Source: Ditylenchus dipsaci
Taxonomy: Eukaryota; Nematoda; Chromadorea; Rhabditida; Anguinidae
Length of the DNA: 64,000 nucleotides
Direction: 5' to 3'
Assembly (NCBI GenBank): GCA_004194705.1
Contig: SADC01000553.1
Location: 62,001 to 126,000 of the forward strand
The notes under the pieces were generated by a model. The model ran no database searches, was not told the origin of the DNA, and worked only from the letters and a program-made list of their open reading frames with translations. Below, in pieces: positions 52,709-64,000 of the stretch. Position 1 is the first letter of the stretch. Each line of letters opens with the position of its first letter. Both the position numbers and the translations under genes were made by a program.

Positions 52709-55700
52709 TTAAACATCTCCGTCATCTACAGATGAGAAAGAGGCTATGCGAAGTCTTTTGCCTCCTGGAGATGAATCCTCGCCATCGTCCATATCATCCA
52801 CAGTTAATGGTTGGTCATTAGTTGGTGAAGATGTGGATTTTTCGGTGGTTTGTCTGGAGTTACCTTCGTTTTTGGAGTGATCTTCGTCTAACAGCTCTCC
52901 AGATTCAATAGATCTTGCTACTTTGCCACTATCAACCACTTCTACTAAACCGCTTTCATCGTTGCATGCTTCTGTGACTACAACATCCAGATTTTCGTAA
53001 TCATTGGAAGAATTGACACCTTGGGATGCTAAAAAAATTTTTAATGAGACAACAAAATTTGTGGTGCGCAAGTAGGAGCAGATCACCAAAAAATCTTGGC
53101 AGATTTTACATCTTTAAATTGAGTTCTTACACAATTTTTAAAAATTTACCTGCAAGATTTTGTTGTTTCTGCAGTGCTGCTGACAGCAGTGCCGATGAAG
53201 TTAGCCCACTGAATCCGCTCATTGTAGACGTAGTTGCACTGATAGTGTTTGACCTAGCTTTATTACTGGCTGGAGGAGACAGCTCTTCCACATTCAAATT
53301 CTTGTCATTGTCATCTTGCAAGTCTACAATTACTTGATTGCTGTCTTCTTGGCCAAATTTGCGTTTAGCGGGTTTTGACATTGGCTTAGGGGAAGGCTTG
53401 GCAATGCCCACAGCAAGAGGATTAGAGGGAGAGGCAACATTAGAACAGGAAGCAGAGTTGGCTCCAGATTTGATAGCCATTGGGTTATTGTTACTTTCGG
53501 GCCTGTCGTGCTGTTCGTTGTGGGAAGAAACTGCAGTCATGGAGTTAAAAGTCATTCCGCCAGCTATACTTGAAGCTGTAGCTGCTGATGATAGGCTTTT
53601 GAGCCGATCAGCTGAGATGCCTATCAAGCAGCCAGAAGTCCGGCTAAGTAGACCCACTGAAAAATAACTTGTTTAAGCGAGTAAATAAAACTGTTTTAAA
53701 GTTATTATGGATCTATTGAAAATGGATATTATTACCGTCTTTCGCTTAAAATCTTAAGCTATTAATGCTAGGCTACTTTAAAAATCTACAGTCGACTTTT
53801 TTGGCTCTGAATGTGTGGGTTCTCCTGAAAAAATATGTCCTGGTAGCTCTGGTCAGCACATTTTTCGAAAAATTGGCGAATAAACCATTTCCGAAAAATA
53901 CAGTTTTGAAAACAACAGGGGGGACCAAGGCATATTTTTCAAAGACAGCCCTAATAGGTACAGAGCTATTTCTTTTATAGTGGTCGCTAGGTATTCGCTA
54001 ACAAAGGCAGGGAATTCCCGACCCCGCTATAGTTTTTCTACCATGATAGCTTAAATAAAGCTCAGATGGAGATCCTTCAAGGTATCGTATTTCCTCTAAA
54101 AAGGCGGCCGGCCGCCTTATTTTTCAAAGGGTAATATTTAATTCTGCCCCCTAATCTGTGAAAAATGCCCCCTAATTTCGGGAAAAATGCCCCCTAATTT
54201 GAATTGCTCCCTAATTACTGAAAAATGCCCCCTAATTACTGAAAAATGCCCCTAATTTTTTTCTCGTCATTTTTAGATTTTCTATTTCTATTTTCATATT
54301 CAAATTTTCTAGTCAGAAAATAACTTGGATTGGTCAGAATCCCACCGCGGAATGGCCAGAAGTCCCTGAAAGTTGGTTTTTTGGGGTTTACTAAAGGGGG
54401 ATGGTATACTTTTTGTGAAAAATCGATTGAGCGGATCAGATTTCGGGTCCGATGGGCTTAATTGCTCAGAATTCCAGGCTTACGGTGGTTTTTAAATTTT
54501 TTAGTCTGAACCAACCAAACCAAGGGGTCGTCCACTTGGATCAAAAAATTTTTTACGTTTTTCGTGGTCCAAAACCTGTTTTCTAGATTAACTCGGGCAT
54601 GCTGAAGATGGTTTGACAGTAGTAAAATGCCGTTTTCTCGAGTACTTTTGAGTTTTGAGGAATAATTGATTTTGGTGAAATCATTTATTTGCCAAAACTC
54701 AAAAAATGCTCGAGAAAACGCCATTTTACCACTGTCAAACCATCTTCAGCATGCCCGAGTTAATCTAGAAAACAGGTTTTGGACCACGGAAAACGTAAAA
54801 AAATTTTTGCTCCAAGTGGACGACCCTTGGTTTGGTTGGTTCAGACTAAAAAATTTAAAAACCACCGTAAGCCTGGAATTCTGAGCGATTAAGCCCATCG
54901 AACCCGAAATCTGATCAGCTCAATCGATTTTTCGCAACCCCCAAAAAACCAACTTTCAGGGATGTTATTTTCTAAGTTATCAAGTTATTTTCTGACTAGA
55001 AAATTTGAATTCCCGCGAAGTTTTGACTAAAAATGACGAGAAAAAAATTAGGGGCATTTTTCAGAAAATTAGGGGCATTTTTCAGTAATTAGGGGGCATT
55101 TTTCAGTAATTAGGGGGCAATTCGAATTAGGGGCATTTTTCACAGATTAGGGGGCATTTTTCACAGATTAGGGGGCAGAATAAAATACCACCCTTTTTCA
55201 AACCTCCAAAAATCTGAAAATTGTCAATCAAAAAACGGCCTTAACTCTGAAATTTTAGTCAAAAAATGAGGGGGGGGCCTTATTAGAGGAAATACGGTAT
55301 ATTAAATTAAAAGATTTTTCTATTTCAAAAAACTCACAATCGCCTCCAATTGTAGCACCAGAGCCATCATGGACAGAAGAGTCACTAGAGGCGTGGGACA
55401 TCGCATTCACTGGTTCAGCTAGTCTAGTATAATCTCTTTGGTGGTCTAGATGTTCACGTGCCTTCCGGAAAATAGGGTCTATAGGACGAGATGAGAAGTC
55501 GATCTAGAAAGCATAATTGTTATTTTTTATGAAATTAAATATTTGTTTGTTCGAACTTACGGGTCTTCCACTTTCATCAAAACATAGTCCCATTCCTTGA
55601 CTTTGAAGTTGTGCTTTGGCGGTGGTTAGCACATTATTTACGTAGTTCATCATGACTGTTGTGGATACCTAAAATATTCAGATTTTGATATGTAAAAAGT

Positions 55701-58700
55701 CTTTAAAGTCAATAAATCAGCACACATTTCAGTTTTTTTTTGTAATTTTCATATGAAATTTCGTGTTTTTTGGCTCATAACCATAGTTGAACTACCTGAA
55801 ACCTTATCACACTTTTATACTCTTCTGTGTGCCCTCTTTATCTAACCCCATAAGACTCCAAAAAGTTTTAATTTTTTAGCATTATGTCCAAATTCTGACA
55901 TCGATTTTGTGCACAACTTTAATGAAGTGGCCTGTGACCACAGTCCAATTACTTTAATGTGCAATACAGCTAGAAAGGTAGCTTAATTTTAAGTTGATTG
56001 GTCTTTTGCGGGTATCAGGTTAAACATTTTTCAAAAACCTTATGCAGCGAAAAACCTATCCCAAGTAACAACTAATTGAAAATGTTATTTTTTTACAGGT
56101 AGCATGTTTCCCTAGAAAATCACTCGCTATAAACCTGAACGTAAAATTTCAACTTCATACTAACTTACTGGTTTATTGTCGACTGGTTGCCCAGGAGCTT
56201 TCTTTTTTGAGCATCTTCTTCTTTGCTGTCCATGCCTAAATATTTTGGTACATTTTCGCTACAAAAACCATGCCAAAGACAACTCACTGAGCATATAAAC
56301 ACCACTCTTCCTTTGGCGCTGTGCCTCAGCCGAAGACATGGTGACTGCACTAGACTGGCCAGCATTGGCTAAGGGTCTAGGTGAAGAATTTTTTCTGAAT
56401 TTTTTGTTTGCTTTAGAAAAAAATTAAACATTTTCAAATCCTACTTATTATACGCAGCAGCTCCCTGTGCTCTTTTAAAAGTCTCCGTATAATGCATCTC
56501 GGTGGCAGCCAGCAGATTAGGTGCACTCTCTAGCTCAGGAGCCAACAAACCTGCGCCCATTGAATGCTCTTGCTGTTGATGGTGGTGTTGAGCCAGCATA
56601 TTAAGCACATTCATAGATTGCTGATGTTCATGGCCACTTGTCTGTTGACCAGGCGAGTGGCTCATAATTCCAGAAGTGCCACTTGTCAAAGATCTAGCTG
56701 CTAATCCTCCAGCTGCTAAATTTCCAGACCCAGCCATACTATGTGCCGGCCAGTTGTGTCCGGTGAGCATAGCGGCTGACAGTTGGGCCGCCAGCGAGAG
56801 ATTTCCTCCACCAGCTATTCCAATGGATTGCTGGGGTGTAGGGCTTGAGAAGACCTGTCGGCTGGCTGACCATTGCCTGTTGTGGATGGAGATCTTCTAG
56901 GGGAAGGCGCAACATTGGATCCAGCAACTGAACTGCCAGCTGGTGATTTGATCCCAGCGGTAGCAGATCCACTTATTGGCACATTTAAGTTGACGTTCAT
57001 GGCAGCTGCCATTGCTGCAATGGACTTTTGTAGATTATCGCTCATGGATTCCGGAGAGCGAAGAGCGCTCAAGCTTTTTGTTTGATGTCTCCTAGTTGGG
57101 CCTAAAAGTGGTGAAATGTAAATAAGCAAAATCATAAGTCAGCTCTCGATAGTGCGCTCTTCTCCGTTCTCCCTCGAAATAGAAACGTAGTTTCGTTATA
57201 GTCCCACTGTCATATTTGATTACAACTTGTTCGGTATACAGTCAACTATCGCTATGCAGTTAACTCTCAATACAGTTCGCTTTTTTCAGATACTTATATC
57301 GAGAGTCGACTGTACTATCTCGTCTTTGCTAAATTACCTGAAATGCTTGAGGCATTATAGAACTCTTCCTAGGGGCTGGATCCACAGGTATCGGTGGCTT
57401 AGGTGAAGACGACAAATTAGCTACTTGGCTTGCTGATGAGGCTACAGAGGTGCCTCCAGCTGTAGAATAAAGGCCACCAGAACTGCTAAGATTATTGGAA
57501 CCGTGCAAGGAAGAAGCTATGGAGGCAGCACTGTTTAGTGGGTTGATCGCTTGAGGGCGAATCAGCTGAAAATTTAACATTATTTTATAGAATGGTAATC
57601 AGCCCACCAAAATAACCACCTACCTCCACTGAATCGCTAATAGAAGTTTGGACATGCTGATGTTGAGCCGAATGAGCAGCAGCTATTTGCTGCTGTTGTT
57701 GCAAAAAGAGCTGCTGAACCGCAGCTGCTGCATTAGCACCTCCAAAAGCACTCTGAAGATGTGGACTGGCCTGTAAAGCTGGATGAGCCCTTAATTGAGC
57801 GGCTAGACCTCCGCCTCCGCCACCACCTCCCATCAACGCGTTTTGCAGCCATAGGGTCTCCAAGTGGTCATTTCCACCTCCACCAACTAATGGTTTGAAA
57901 CCGGCAGCTGAACTGTGGTGAACTTGGGCCTGGTTAGCTCCTCCAATCTTGGCTGCCATCTTAAAGTATATAGCATGATTTGTACGAGTTGATTTGGTTT
58001 TTTCAGAGCCTAAAAACCCCCTAAAACACAACAGGGCGACCAAGCCAAAAAACTGTATTCACTAAAAACACTCAAATTACCTGGTGGGCCAGAGTATTCT
58101 GCAAAGCATTAATAGACATGGACGAAGTCATGTCTCTTTGGAAAGCCGCCACTGCCGCAGCTGCAGCTACATTAGCCCTATCCGTTGCACTGCCTCCTGC
58201 ACCAAGACTGCCACCAATGGAAGTCTTTTGAAGGTTAGGCACCGGTTGAGCTGAAGAGCTGCCTCCACCAGAAGGGTTGAACTCGTTTTGAGCCCTAAAA
58301 CCCAATTTAATTATAAAAAACCCAATTTTTTAGATATTTTGAAATCTTGCTAATCTAACTTTTTTCGTTTTAGTCTATTTTAGTATCATAACCTTTTTGG
58401 AAAATACATCTTCTCAGATTGTTTTTTGTTGACTCTTTTCTTTGTACTTGGCTATTTCCAGGCTGGTTATTATAGTTTTTTTCATCCTCATTATTGTAGT
58501 TGGTATTACAGTGGGTTTCTTCGGCATTGTTATTATAATTATTATTGTTGTTATTAGTATTGGTATTATTGTAGTGGTTTTGATTATTTAGGTTATTTGT
58601 TGGATCAGGATCTCCGTTTAAATTAGTACTTCCAATACTGTCTTCACTTTGAATACTATTGGTTCTTGCAAAAAGGCAGGATTACGAGCGTTGGATAGTT

Positions 58701-61700
58701 TTGGCTCGCACCGGCTAACTTTTCTTTCCAAGCTGTAATTTGATAATTTGTAAAAATACAGAAAAATTTGTAAAAGTTTTGCCAACATTTTCTAATAGTT
58801 TTAGATTTTCTTTAAATTTGTTAGACATACTTTTTGTAAGGTTACAGAGATTCCCTGTAATACTCACGAAAACGACTACAGTCAAACCTCGATATAGTGA
58901 AACCCTCGGGACCGGCCTTGGGGTGTCACTATATTAGAATGTCAATTTAGTCATTTTCTTTAGCGAAAACCAAACTGACTGACCCTAGGGTGTCATTATA
59001 TCGGAAGTGTCCCTGTATTGGAGTGTCAATATATCGAGGTTTTACTGTGGTGCTTTTGAAAATGGTCTCGTAAGTCAAAGTCGTCCAAAATGAGCTTTTT
59101 TTTTGTCAAAATTAGCAAGAGTCGCATCAGAAGTTTAGTTTCGATTACATTTTAACCCTAAATAAATCAGCGCAATTGGCAGCCCTGCTAAAAAATAATT
59201 TTTGTCAAATAATGTTAGGACAATTTGCTTGGTACTTCTTATTGAAAAATGTGGGCTTTTTATGTATTCCCACCCGTCACAAAAAACTTGTCTTGGCCCG
59301 GTTTTTTAAACTCCGCCTAACGGGACTTGATGATTCACAAAAAAAATATGGAGGCAGAAGGGTTCGAACCCTCGACTTTCTGAACGTTTGTGCATAATAT
59401 GCAAATCAGACACTCTAAACTACTGAGCTACACCCCGTTCGTAAAAGCCCAAGTGCCCGCCCCCTCCAAATAGTATTTTTCTCTAAGCGTCCTATTTTGG
59501 TTCCCTTGATTTTTTAAGTTTTCTTTTTTGCAATGCGTAGCGCACTAACTTAGGCTTAGGTTTAGGCTTAGGTCTAGGCCTTGAGCTAAGGCTTAGATGA
59601 AAAAAGTCTGATTAGAGAAAAATACTCTTTGGGGGGGGGCACTTGGACTACTGTCACCCCCGTTAGAGATCACTCGACTATTCTGTACTATATTTTCAAA
59701 TAAATTTAAAAAAGTTTGAGCTGGCCTTAACATACTCTGGCCTATTCTTGCTTGAGCCTATGTCTAAACTTATACATTTCTGACATTTAGCAAAAAAATC
59801 AGCCTACCATTTCTATACCGATTTTTTTCATCAAAATGATTCAAAAGTGTTTAAAAATGGTTTTCGATACATTTGGAAGAATTTTTTTTCAAGAGACAAC
59901 AGGCGGACCAAGGCAAACTTTTTTATGAGAGTTGCAAAACATCTAAAATCATTTTGCAAATTTTTTAAACATTTTTCACATTTGTATATTTCCCTTTTTT
60001 CATTGAACGCTTTTTCAATGTAAAATTGTTTCTATTTAAGATTGTCAACTGAAAGCTTTTCGATTTGCTGCACTTGCCAAAGAATAGTTTTTTGGTGCGA
60101 AAGATATTTTGTGTTAATTAACCTCTTTTCATAATTAAGAGAAATAATTTCTCTTGATTTTGTGTGTTAGTCCAGCAAATTTTAGTGAAAACAAAATGGA
60201 CAAGGAAGTGCAAAGGATGTGTTCTTCGTTCCAACAAAATACAAAGCACTTAGAAATTAAGCCACAAACACCTGTTTTCAAGCTATTTTTAATTAATTTG
60301 GTGTTATGTATGTGTAAATAATCGGCTTCTGACGAAAAAAAGATTTTTCCAGTCATCTTAAAGTAATGGATAACTACAAACACTAATTACTTTTTTGATA
60401 AAAAATATTTTATTTTTTGAGCAAAATGTCAATTCTGTAAGCAACAGTTTGGTGGAAAAAGTGAGATTTAAAGCTGAGTCAACAAAAATACTAGATGCTA
60501 TTTTAGTATACCTAAGCCTGATTTTTTCGAAATGCATTTTTTGTAAGGTAACACTTTAAAAATTTAAATACGGGGTAACGTACGTGAGAACGGACTAAAA
60601 TTTCGACTGGCCTAACTTGCGCCCGAGCAAAAAAAACGGCCATATATGATGGGGATTGCATTGATCCTCCTGCTGTTTTTTAAACTTTTTAGTCCTTAGA
60701 CTTAGGCAAGGGTAGACTAGAGTCTGTCAGGATATACTCAGACGTATTTTAGACTCATGTTTGAGTCCGTCCTAACAAACGCCGGTCTACCCTTGCTCAA
60801 GCTCAAGCTTTGAAAAGGGTGGCACAAAAATTCCAAAAAAAAAAGTTCCAAACGAGGAATTTCCCAAACGAGAAAAATTCCTCGTTGGGAAATCCTCGTT
60901 TGGAGAATTACTCGTTTGGAACATTCGTCTTTTGAAATTTCCGTTCGGAAAACTTCTCGTTTGGAATTTGTGAGAAGAAAAAGAAAGAAAAAATTGAAAA
61001 AAAACAGAGAGTGGGCGGCCAAATCAGTTACTTTTTGCGCGAATAGATAAAAAACCAAAATTTTTTTAAGGTACTTCAGCAGACTAGGTATACTAAAATA
61101 GCATCAAAAAATAATTTACTTCAACAGGTTCTGCTGCAATAGGTACTGGTCGTGCTGATGCTGTTGTTGCTGTTGCTGCTGATGTTGTTGTTGAGCTTGC
61201 TGATTTTGCTGCTGTTGTTGCTGTTGAGCCTGCTGCTGCTGTTGTTGCTGAGCAGCGGCTGCAGTGGCCATAGCAGCAGCGTTTTGGGCAGCTTGCAACA
61301 AGGCTAACTGCTGTTGAGGCTGATTCTGACCACTTTGGCTTTGAATGTGCTGACGCAGTAAGATGGCTCGGGCGTGCTGCACTCCGAAGTTGAAGAAAAA
61401 CCTGGAAAAAGCTTTTATTTTTAATTAACTGTGAGCAACTATATTTTTGAGATTGATAAAATTTCGGTGGATCTCGGTAAAGACAAATATGATCAGTGCA
61501 ATTTCATGTAAAAAAAATTTACCTTAAAGTATTGATATCGTTAAGCGGCAGGTCCATGCCATTAGCCATACTAGAAGGTTGCACGTCTAGATTCACCTTT
61601 TGATATGTCGCCATGTCGAAGAAGGGAATGCTTACGGTGGGCTGAAACTATTCAGCTTTTATAAATAAATAAGCTGCTTTAATATTAATTTTTGAAGATT

Positions 61701-64000
61701 AAATTTCAAAGTGCAATGTTTTCTTCTCGTGAATTTTATATTTTTTCTTTTAATAAATTGCTACAAAATCTTAGCAATTATTAATTAGGCAAGTGAATTA
61801 AATAATGAATTTACGAAAAAATATATAAAAAATTGTAAAATAAAAATGCTGTGTAGTCCTTTTTCTAGAAAAAATTAAATGATCGATTTAACGCTTACAA
61901 ATATCATTTAATTTTTTTAGTGAGCATATTTTTTTTTCGCATGACAGGTAGTCGGTAGCAACGTGTATTTGGAGCTCCGAAAAATTCAATAAATGTAGAT
62001 AGAAAATGACTCAAAGAAATTTTACTCCATTAAATAATTGATTTATCGCGTCGATCTGATTTTGTTTTCCGAAAAATCCTTGAAGAACCATCGCCGCTGT
62101 CGACAACGAGAATTTTACACGTTTGAATGCGCTCGGGACACTTGTTTTACAGTTCACTCTCGAAATAACACCACCCTCTCAAGTTCGTTCCCGCCTAGGG
62201 TCCGACACTTTTTTTACCTCTCTTTTTGAAGGTTTTTGTGGAACCTGATTCGACAGTCCTATTAAAAATATCGTACAGATTTTATTTTGCCGATTGTTTC
62301 TGAAAAAGATAAAACTTTTAACATTAATCCGCGCCTCTCGGTATAACACCGCCACTTTTGAAAAATGGGCGGTGTTATATCGAGAGGCGCAGGTCTTACT
62401 GGCAAAGCTTTCAACTTTTTAGAAACAACCGGTAAAATAAAAATCTGTACGATATTTGTAATAAAACTGTCGAATTAGATTCGACAAAAACCTTCAAAAA
62501 TCGAGGTGAAAAAGTGTTGGACCCTAGGCGGTAACGAACTTGAAGGGGTGTTGTTATATCGAGACTAGACTGTACAGTCGAACCTCGTTATATACACCCA
62601 GGGACCGACCCCAGCTGTATCTTATAACGAGGTGTATCTTATATAGGGGTAATTTGACGGGAGTTATTTAACTCGGACGGACCAGGTGTATCTTATAACG
62701 AGGTGTATCTTATATTGGTGTATCTTATAACGAGGTTCTACTGTATTGCGAAATTACTCCATATCATTTTTTTAATTTGTTGTTGTTTTTGAAATGAGTA
62801 ACTTAGGCCAGGCAGCCTTGACTAGCCAATACAGAGACTGACTTACATGTTAATTTGCCATGTAGTGGTAAAGCTCGGCGGTTGGTCGACGTTGTTAATT
62901 AGTTCGAGTCTTATTGCTTGCTCTACTTTTTGATGATTTAATTGTCTACTAAAAAGCAGTTCTCGATAACTTGAAAATAACAAAAGTTTCCTGCGCATAT
63001 TCAAACATGTGAAGCTTTAATGCCGGCGACGCGCATGGTCTTTTGAAAATTGTTTTTTCGACAAATGTTCAATTTTTTTCAAATTTTATAGCGTCATATA
63101 CAGTAGAACCTCGTATAGATACACCCAATATAAGATACACTCGTATAAGATACACCTGGGTCCGGTCCAAGTTAAATAACTCCGTCAAATTACCCCCTAT
63201 ATAAGATACACTCGTTATAAGATACAGCTGGGTCGGTCCCTGGGTGTATCTTATAACGAGGTTCGACTGTAGATATGAATCTCAACTTTCAAACAACTTA
63301 TCGACTAATCTAAAAGAGATTTTCGAAAATGCTAAATTACTTATAGCTAGTAGAAAAAATCGGGTTTGATTTAAATTTTATTTGTCTGTTGACTAATATC
63401 TTTCAACCAAAACCCAGCCTACCTGAAAGATGGGCCAGGCAAGACTAGGTACCGTGTTCCCCCAGCAGTGGCTTGACCCTGTTGAGCTTGTGCTGCTGGA
63501 GTGGTCACACCTCCGGCACCGTTAGCAGCTGCTGCAGCCGCTGCCACTGCCGCCAACTGCTGCAATTGCTGGTGCTGAGTGGGTGTATGGGCTTGATGGT
63601 TGTGCTGGGCTGCGGCCGCTGCTGCTTGCTGTACCAGTTGCTGGTGGTGCTGCTGTTGCTGAGCCGCTACTAACTGCTGCTGCTGGTTAGGTTGCGGAGT
63701 GGCTGTAGAATTGGTCTGATGCTGCTGGGCTGCGGCGGCTGCTGCCGCAGCTACCTGGTGCTGAAGCCGAGATTTTAGATTTGTATTTTTGAAATACCTA
63801 AGAAATACCTACCTGAGCCACTAACTGCTGCTGAAAGGCATTGAGGTTGTGGTAGTTGCTGTGCTGCTGTTGTTGTTGAGTGGAGTTGGTGCTGGTGCCA
63901 TTGTTAGCATTGTTGTTGTTGTTATTGGGAGTCTGAGCCTGCTGGGTCTGTTGCTGTTGTTGGTGATGTTGCTGCTGAGCTTGCTGCTGCTGTTGCTGTA
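52709..64000 (-). CDS. Large Q/A/G/N-rich nuclear protein, at least 13 exons, 5' end outside window
   Basis: Exons read leftward: 63813-64000+ (poly-Q), 63423-63760 (Q/A-rich, ending RYLVLPGPSF), 61523-61641 (SIPFFDMATYQKVNL, MDLPLNDINTLR), 61120-61401 (FFFNFGVQHARAILLRQH, then long poly-Q), ~58388-58652 (Asn-rich), 58081-58294, 57624-57959 (poly-G, FLQQQQQIAAAH), 57338-57565, ~56446-57105, ~56290-56395 (AQRQRKSGVYMLS), ~56170-56245, 55561-55668 (VSTTVMMNYVNNVL), 55338-55503 (RPIDPIFRKAREHLDHQ), 53150-53656 (KPAKRKFGQED) and 52709-53028 (stop; GGKRLRIASFSS). Two basic KR-type clusters suggest nuclear entry; low-complexity tracts suggest a transcription or RNA cofactor. The family is not recognised. 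A 1-base slip is near 56850. The exact exon count depends on those weakly supported. Confidence 0.7.
53909..53934. repeat. Isolated CAACAGGGGGGACCAAGGCA motif
   Basis: A single copy of the recurrent motif in an intron of the poly-Q gene, without an obvious partner. Similar lone copies are at 58023-58048 and 59896-59925. Confidence 0.7.
54083..55301. repeat. 1.2-kb nested foldback in an intron
   Basis: Outer ends GTATTTCCTCTAAAAAGGCG / CCTTATTAGAGGAAATACGG belong to the CCGTATTT family. The inner element 54134-55193 has arms of CCCCCTAATTACTGAAAAATG units in each direction, and its core (54450-54900) is a near-perfect palindrome around 54668. An ORF in each direction is a mirror product. Confidence 0.9.
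57222..57316. repeat. pogo-like end, ATACAGTCAACTATCG / ATCGAGAGTCGACTGTA
   Basis: TATACAGTCAACTATCGCTATG and CTTATATCGAGAGTCGACTGTA flank a short TA-rich core, so a small MITE. Confidence 0.6.
58877..59050. mobile_element. pogo-like MITE, about 172 bp
   Basis: TACAGTCAAACCTCGATATA at the left and TATATCGAGGTTTTACTGT at the right with TA at the edges. Subterminal GGTGTCACTATAT and GGTGTCATTATATC pair. Intronic in the poly-Q gene. Confidence 0.8.
59350..59437 (-). tRNA. Intron-containing tRNA-like gene, anticodon TGC (Ala) if unspliced loop is read
   Basis: On the minus strand: GTAGCTCAGTAGTTTAGAG (D arm / A box), TCTGA stem, a 22-base loop, TCAGA stem, then GAGGGTTCGAACCCTTC (T arm / B box) and an acceptor that pairs in about 6 of 7 positions counting G-U pairs. 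The extended loop fits a short intron after the anticodon. TTTTTTTT just downstream (59347 leftward) is a Pol III terminator. An antisense intron guest of the poly-Q gene. Identity as Ala is tentative because intron removal could shift the anticodon. Confidence 0.6.
59549..59600. repeat. TTAGGC/TTAGGT interstitial array
   Basis: ACTTAGGCTTAGGTTTAGGC then TTAGGTCTAGGCC: five consecutive hexamers close to TTAGGC, the nematode telomere unit, followed by a partial inverse (GAGCTAAGGCTTAG). Confidence 0.6.
60706..60975. repeat. Hairpin and CTCGTTTGGAA minisatellite
   Basis: 60706-60804: CAAGGGTAGACTAGAGTCTG / ..GTCTACCCTTGCTC foldback. 60848-60970: about six CTCGTTTGGAAATTCC-like units, with the first in the opposite direction. 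Confidence 0.75.
62148..62575. mobile_element. pogo-like foldback, about 430 bp
   Basis: ACAGTTCACTCTCGAAATAAC .. CAAGTTCGTTCCCGCC mirrors GGCGGTAACGAACTTGAAGG .. TATCGAGACTAGACTGTA. Inner GCGCCTCTCGGTATAACACCG / CGGTGTTATATCGAGAGGCGC is a tight hairpin. The same terminal sequence occurs at 19932. Confidence 0.88.
62573..62745. mobile_element. pogo-like MITE directly abutting the previous one
   Basis: ACAGTCGAACCTCGTTATAT at the left and CTTATAACGAGGTTCTACTGT at the right; GGGACCGACCCCAGCTGTATC and GACGGACCAGGTGTATC pair inside. A close relative is at 63098-63272. Confidence 0.88.
63098..63272. mobile_element. pogo-like MITE (same subfamily)
   Basis: ACAGTAGAACCTCGTATAGA and CTTATAACGAGGTTCGACTGT ends; GGGTCCGGTCC / GGTCGGTCCCTGGG inside. 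Between poly-Q gene exons. Confidence 0.88.

Noticed and set aside
53338..53667. 109-residue plus-strand ORF
   Set aside because: Antisense to a well-supported exon of the poly-Q gene (53150-53656).
54458..54884. Two similar ORFs on opposite strands
   Set aside because: Mirror images from the core of the 54134-55193 foldback.
56739..56972. 77-residue minus-strand ORF with WWRKS
   Set aside because: Shifted frame of the poly-Q gene exon; the correct frames are Ser/Ala/Gly-rich.
63473..63673. Cys/Leu-rich plus-strand ORF
   Set aside because: Antisense of CAG/GCA-rich poly-Q/poly-A exon.

Overview
This is eukaryotic, AT-rich, repeat-saturated draft sequence (17 Ns at 27852-27868) from a small metazoan. 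The genes have short exons and GT/AG introns, one of only 45 bp. Protein families point to an animal: astacin protease, prolyl oligopeptidase, BTB and F-box proteins, an RPE65/BCO-type carotenoid oxygenase, and a poly-Q/poly-A nuclear protein. A degenerate TTAGGC-like array (about 59549-59583) and the compact genes favour a nematode, possibly an early-branching Enoplea/mermithid lineage; that placement is inference.

Layout. 0-3.3 kb: foldback repeats, a broken BEL/Pao reverse transcriptase (minus) and the broken C-terminal part of a Maverick/Polinton-type family-B DNA polymerase (minus). 3.3-17 kb: mostly repeats. These include a 10-bp satellite present in two blocks of opposite orientation, a 2.46-kb non-autonomous hAT element with a perfect 8-bp target duplication that interrupts an unrecognised coding segment, and a BED-finger exon. 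17.7-21 kb: N-terminal and propeller exons of a prolyl-oligopeptidase-like gene (plus); the catalytic domain is not in the window. 21-24 kb: pogo/Tigger transposon debris. 24.2-25.8 kb: a putative single-pass membrane protein (minus). 26-29.8 kb: repeats. 29.8-32.8 kb: F-box and associated exons (minus). 34-35.5 kb: BTB gene resembling BTBD9 (plus). 37.7-40.1 kb: astacin metalloprotease (minus). 42.5-48.7 kb: carotenoid oxygenase with all four iron-ligand histidines (plus). 49.3-49.7 kb: small membrane protein (minus). 52.7 kb to the right edge: a large, at least 13-exon, Q/A/G/N-rich nuclear regulator (minus).

Two themes stand out. First, nearly every recognisable gene carries one or more 1-base frameshifts, mostly in homopolymers, and a direct repeat at 26211/26613 differs mainly by homopolymer length. 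Many breaks are therefore probably consensus errors, not true pseudogenisation. Second, the intergenic and intronic DNA is built from dozens of foldback (palindromic) elements of several families, often nested: CCGTATTTCCTC-ended, pogo-like CAGTCGAACCTC-ended, hAT, TTAA-flanked and GC-trinucleotide types. One family has tRNA-like B boxes in both arms of a palindrome around a shared core, and is the best candidate for something undescribed.
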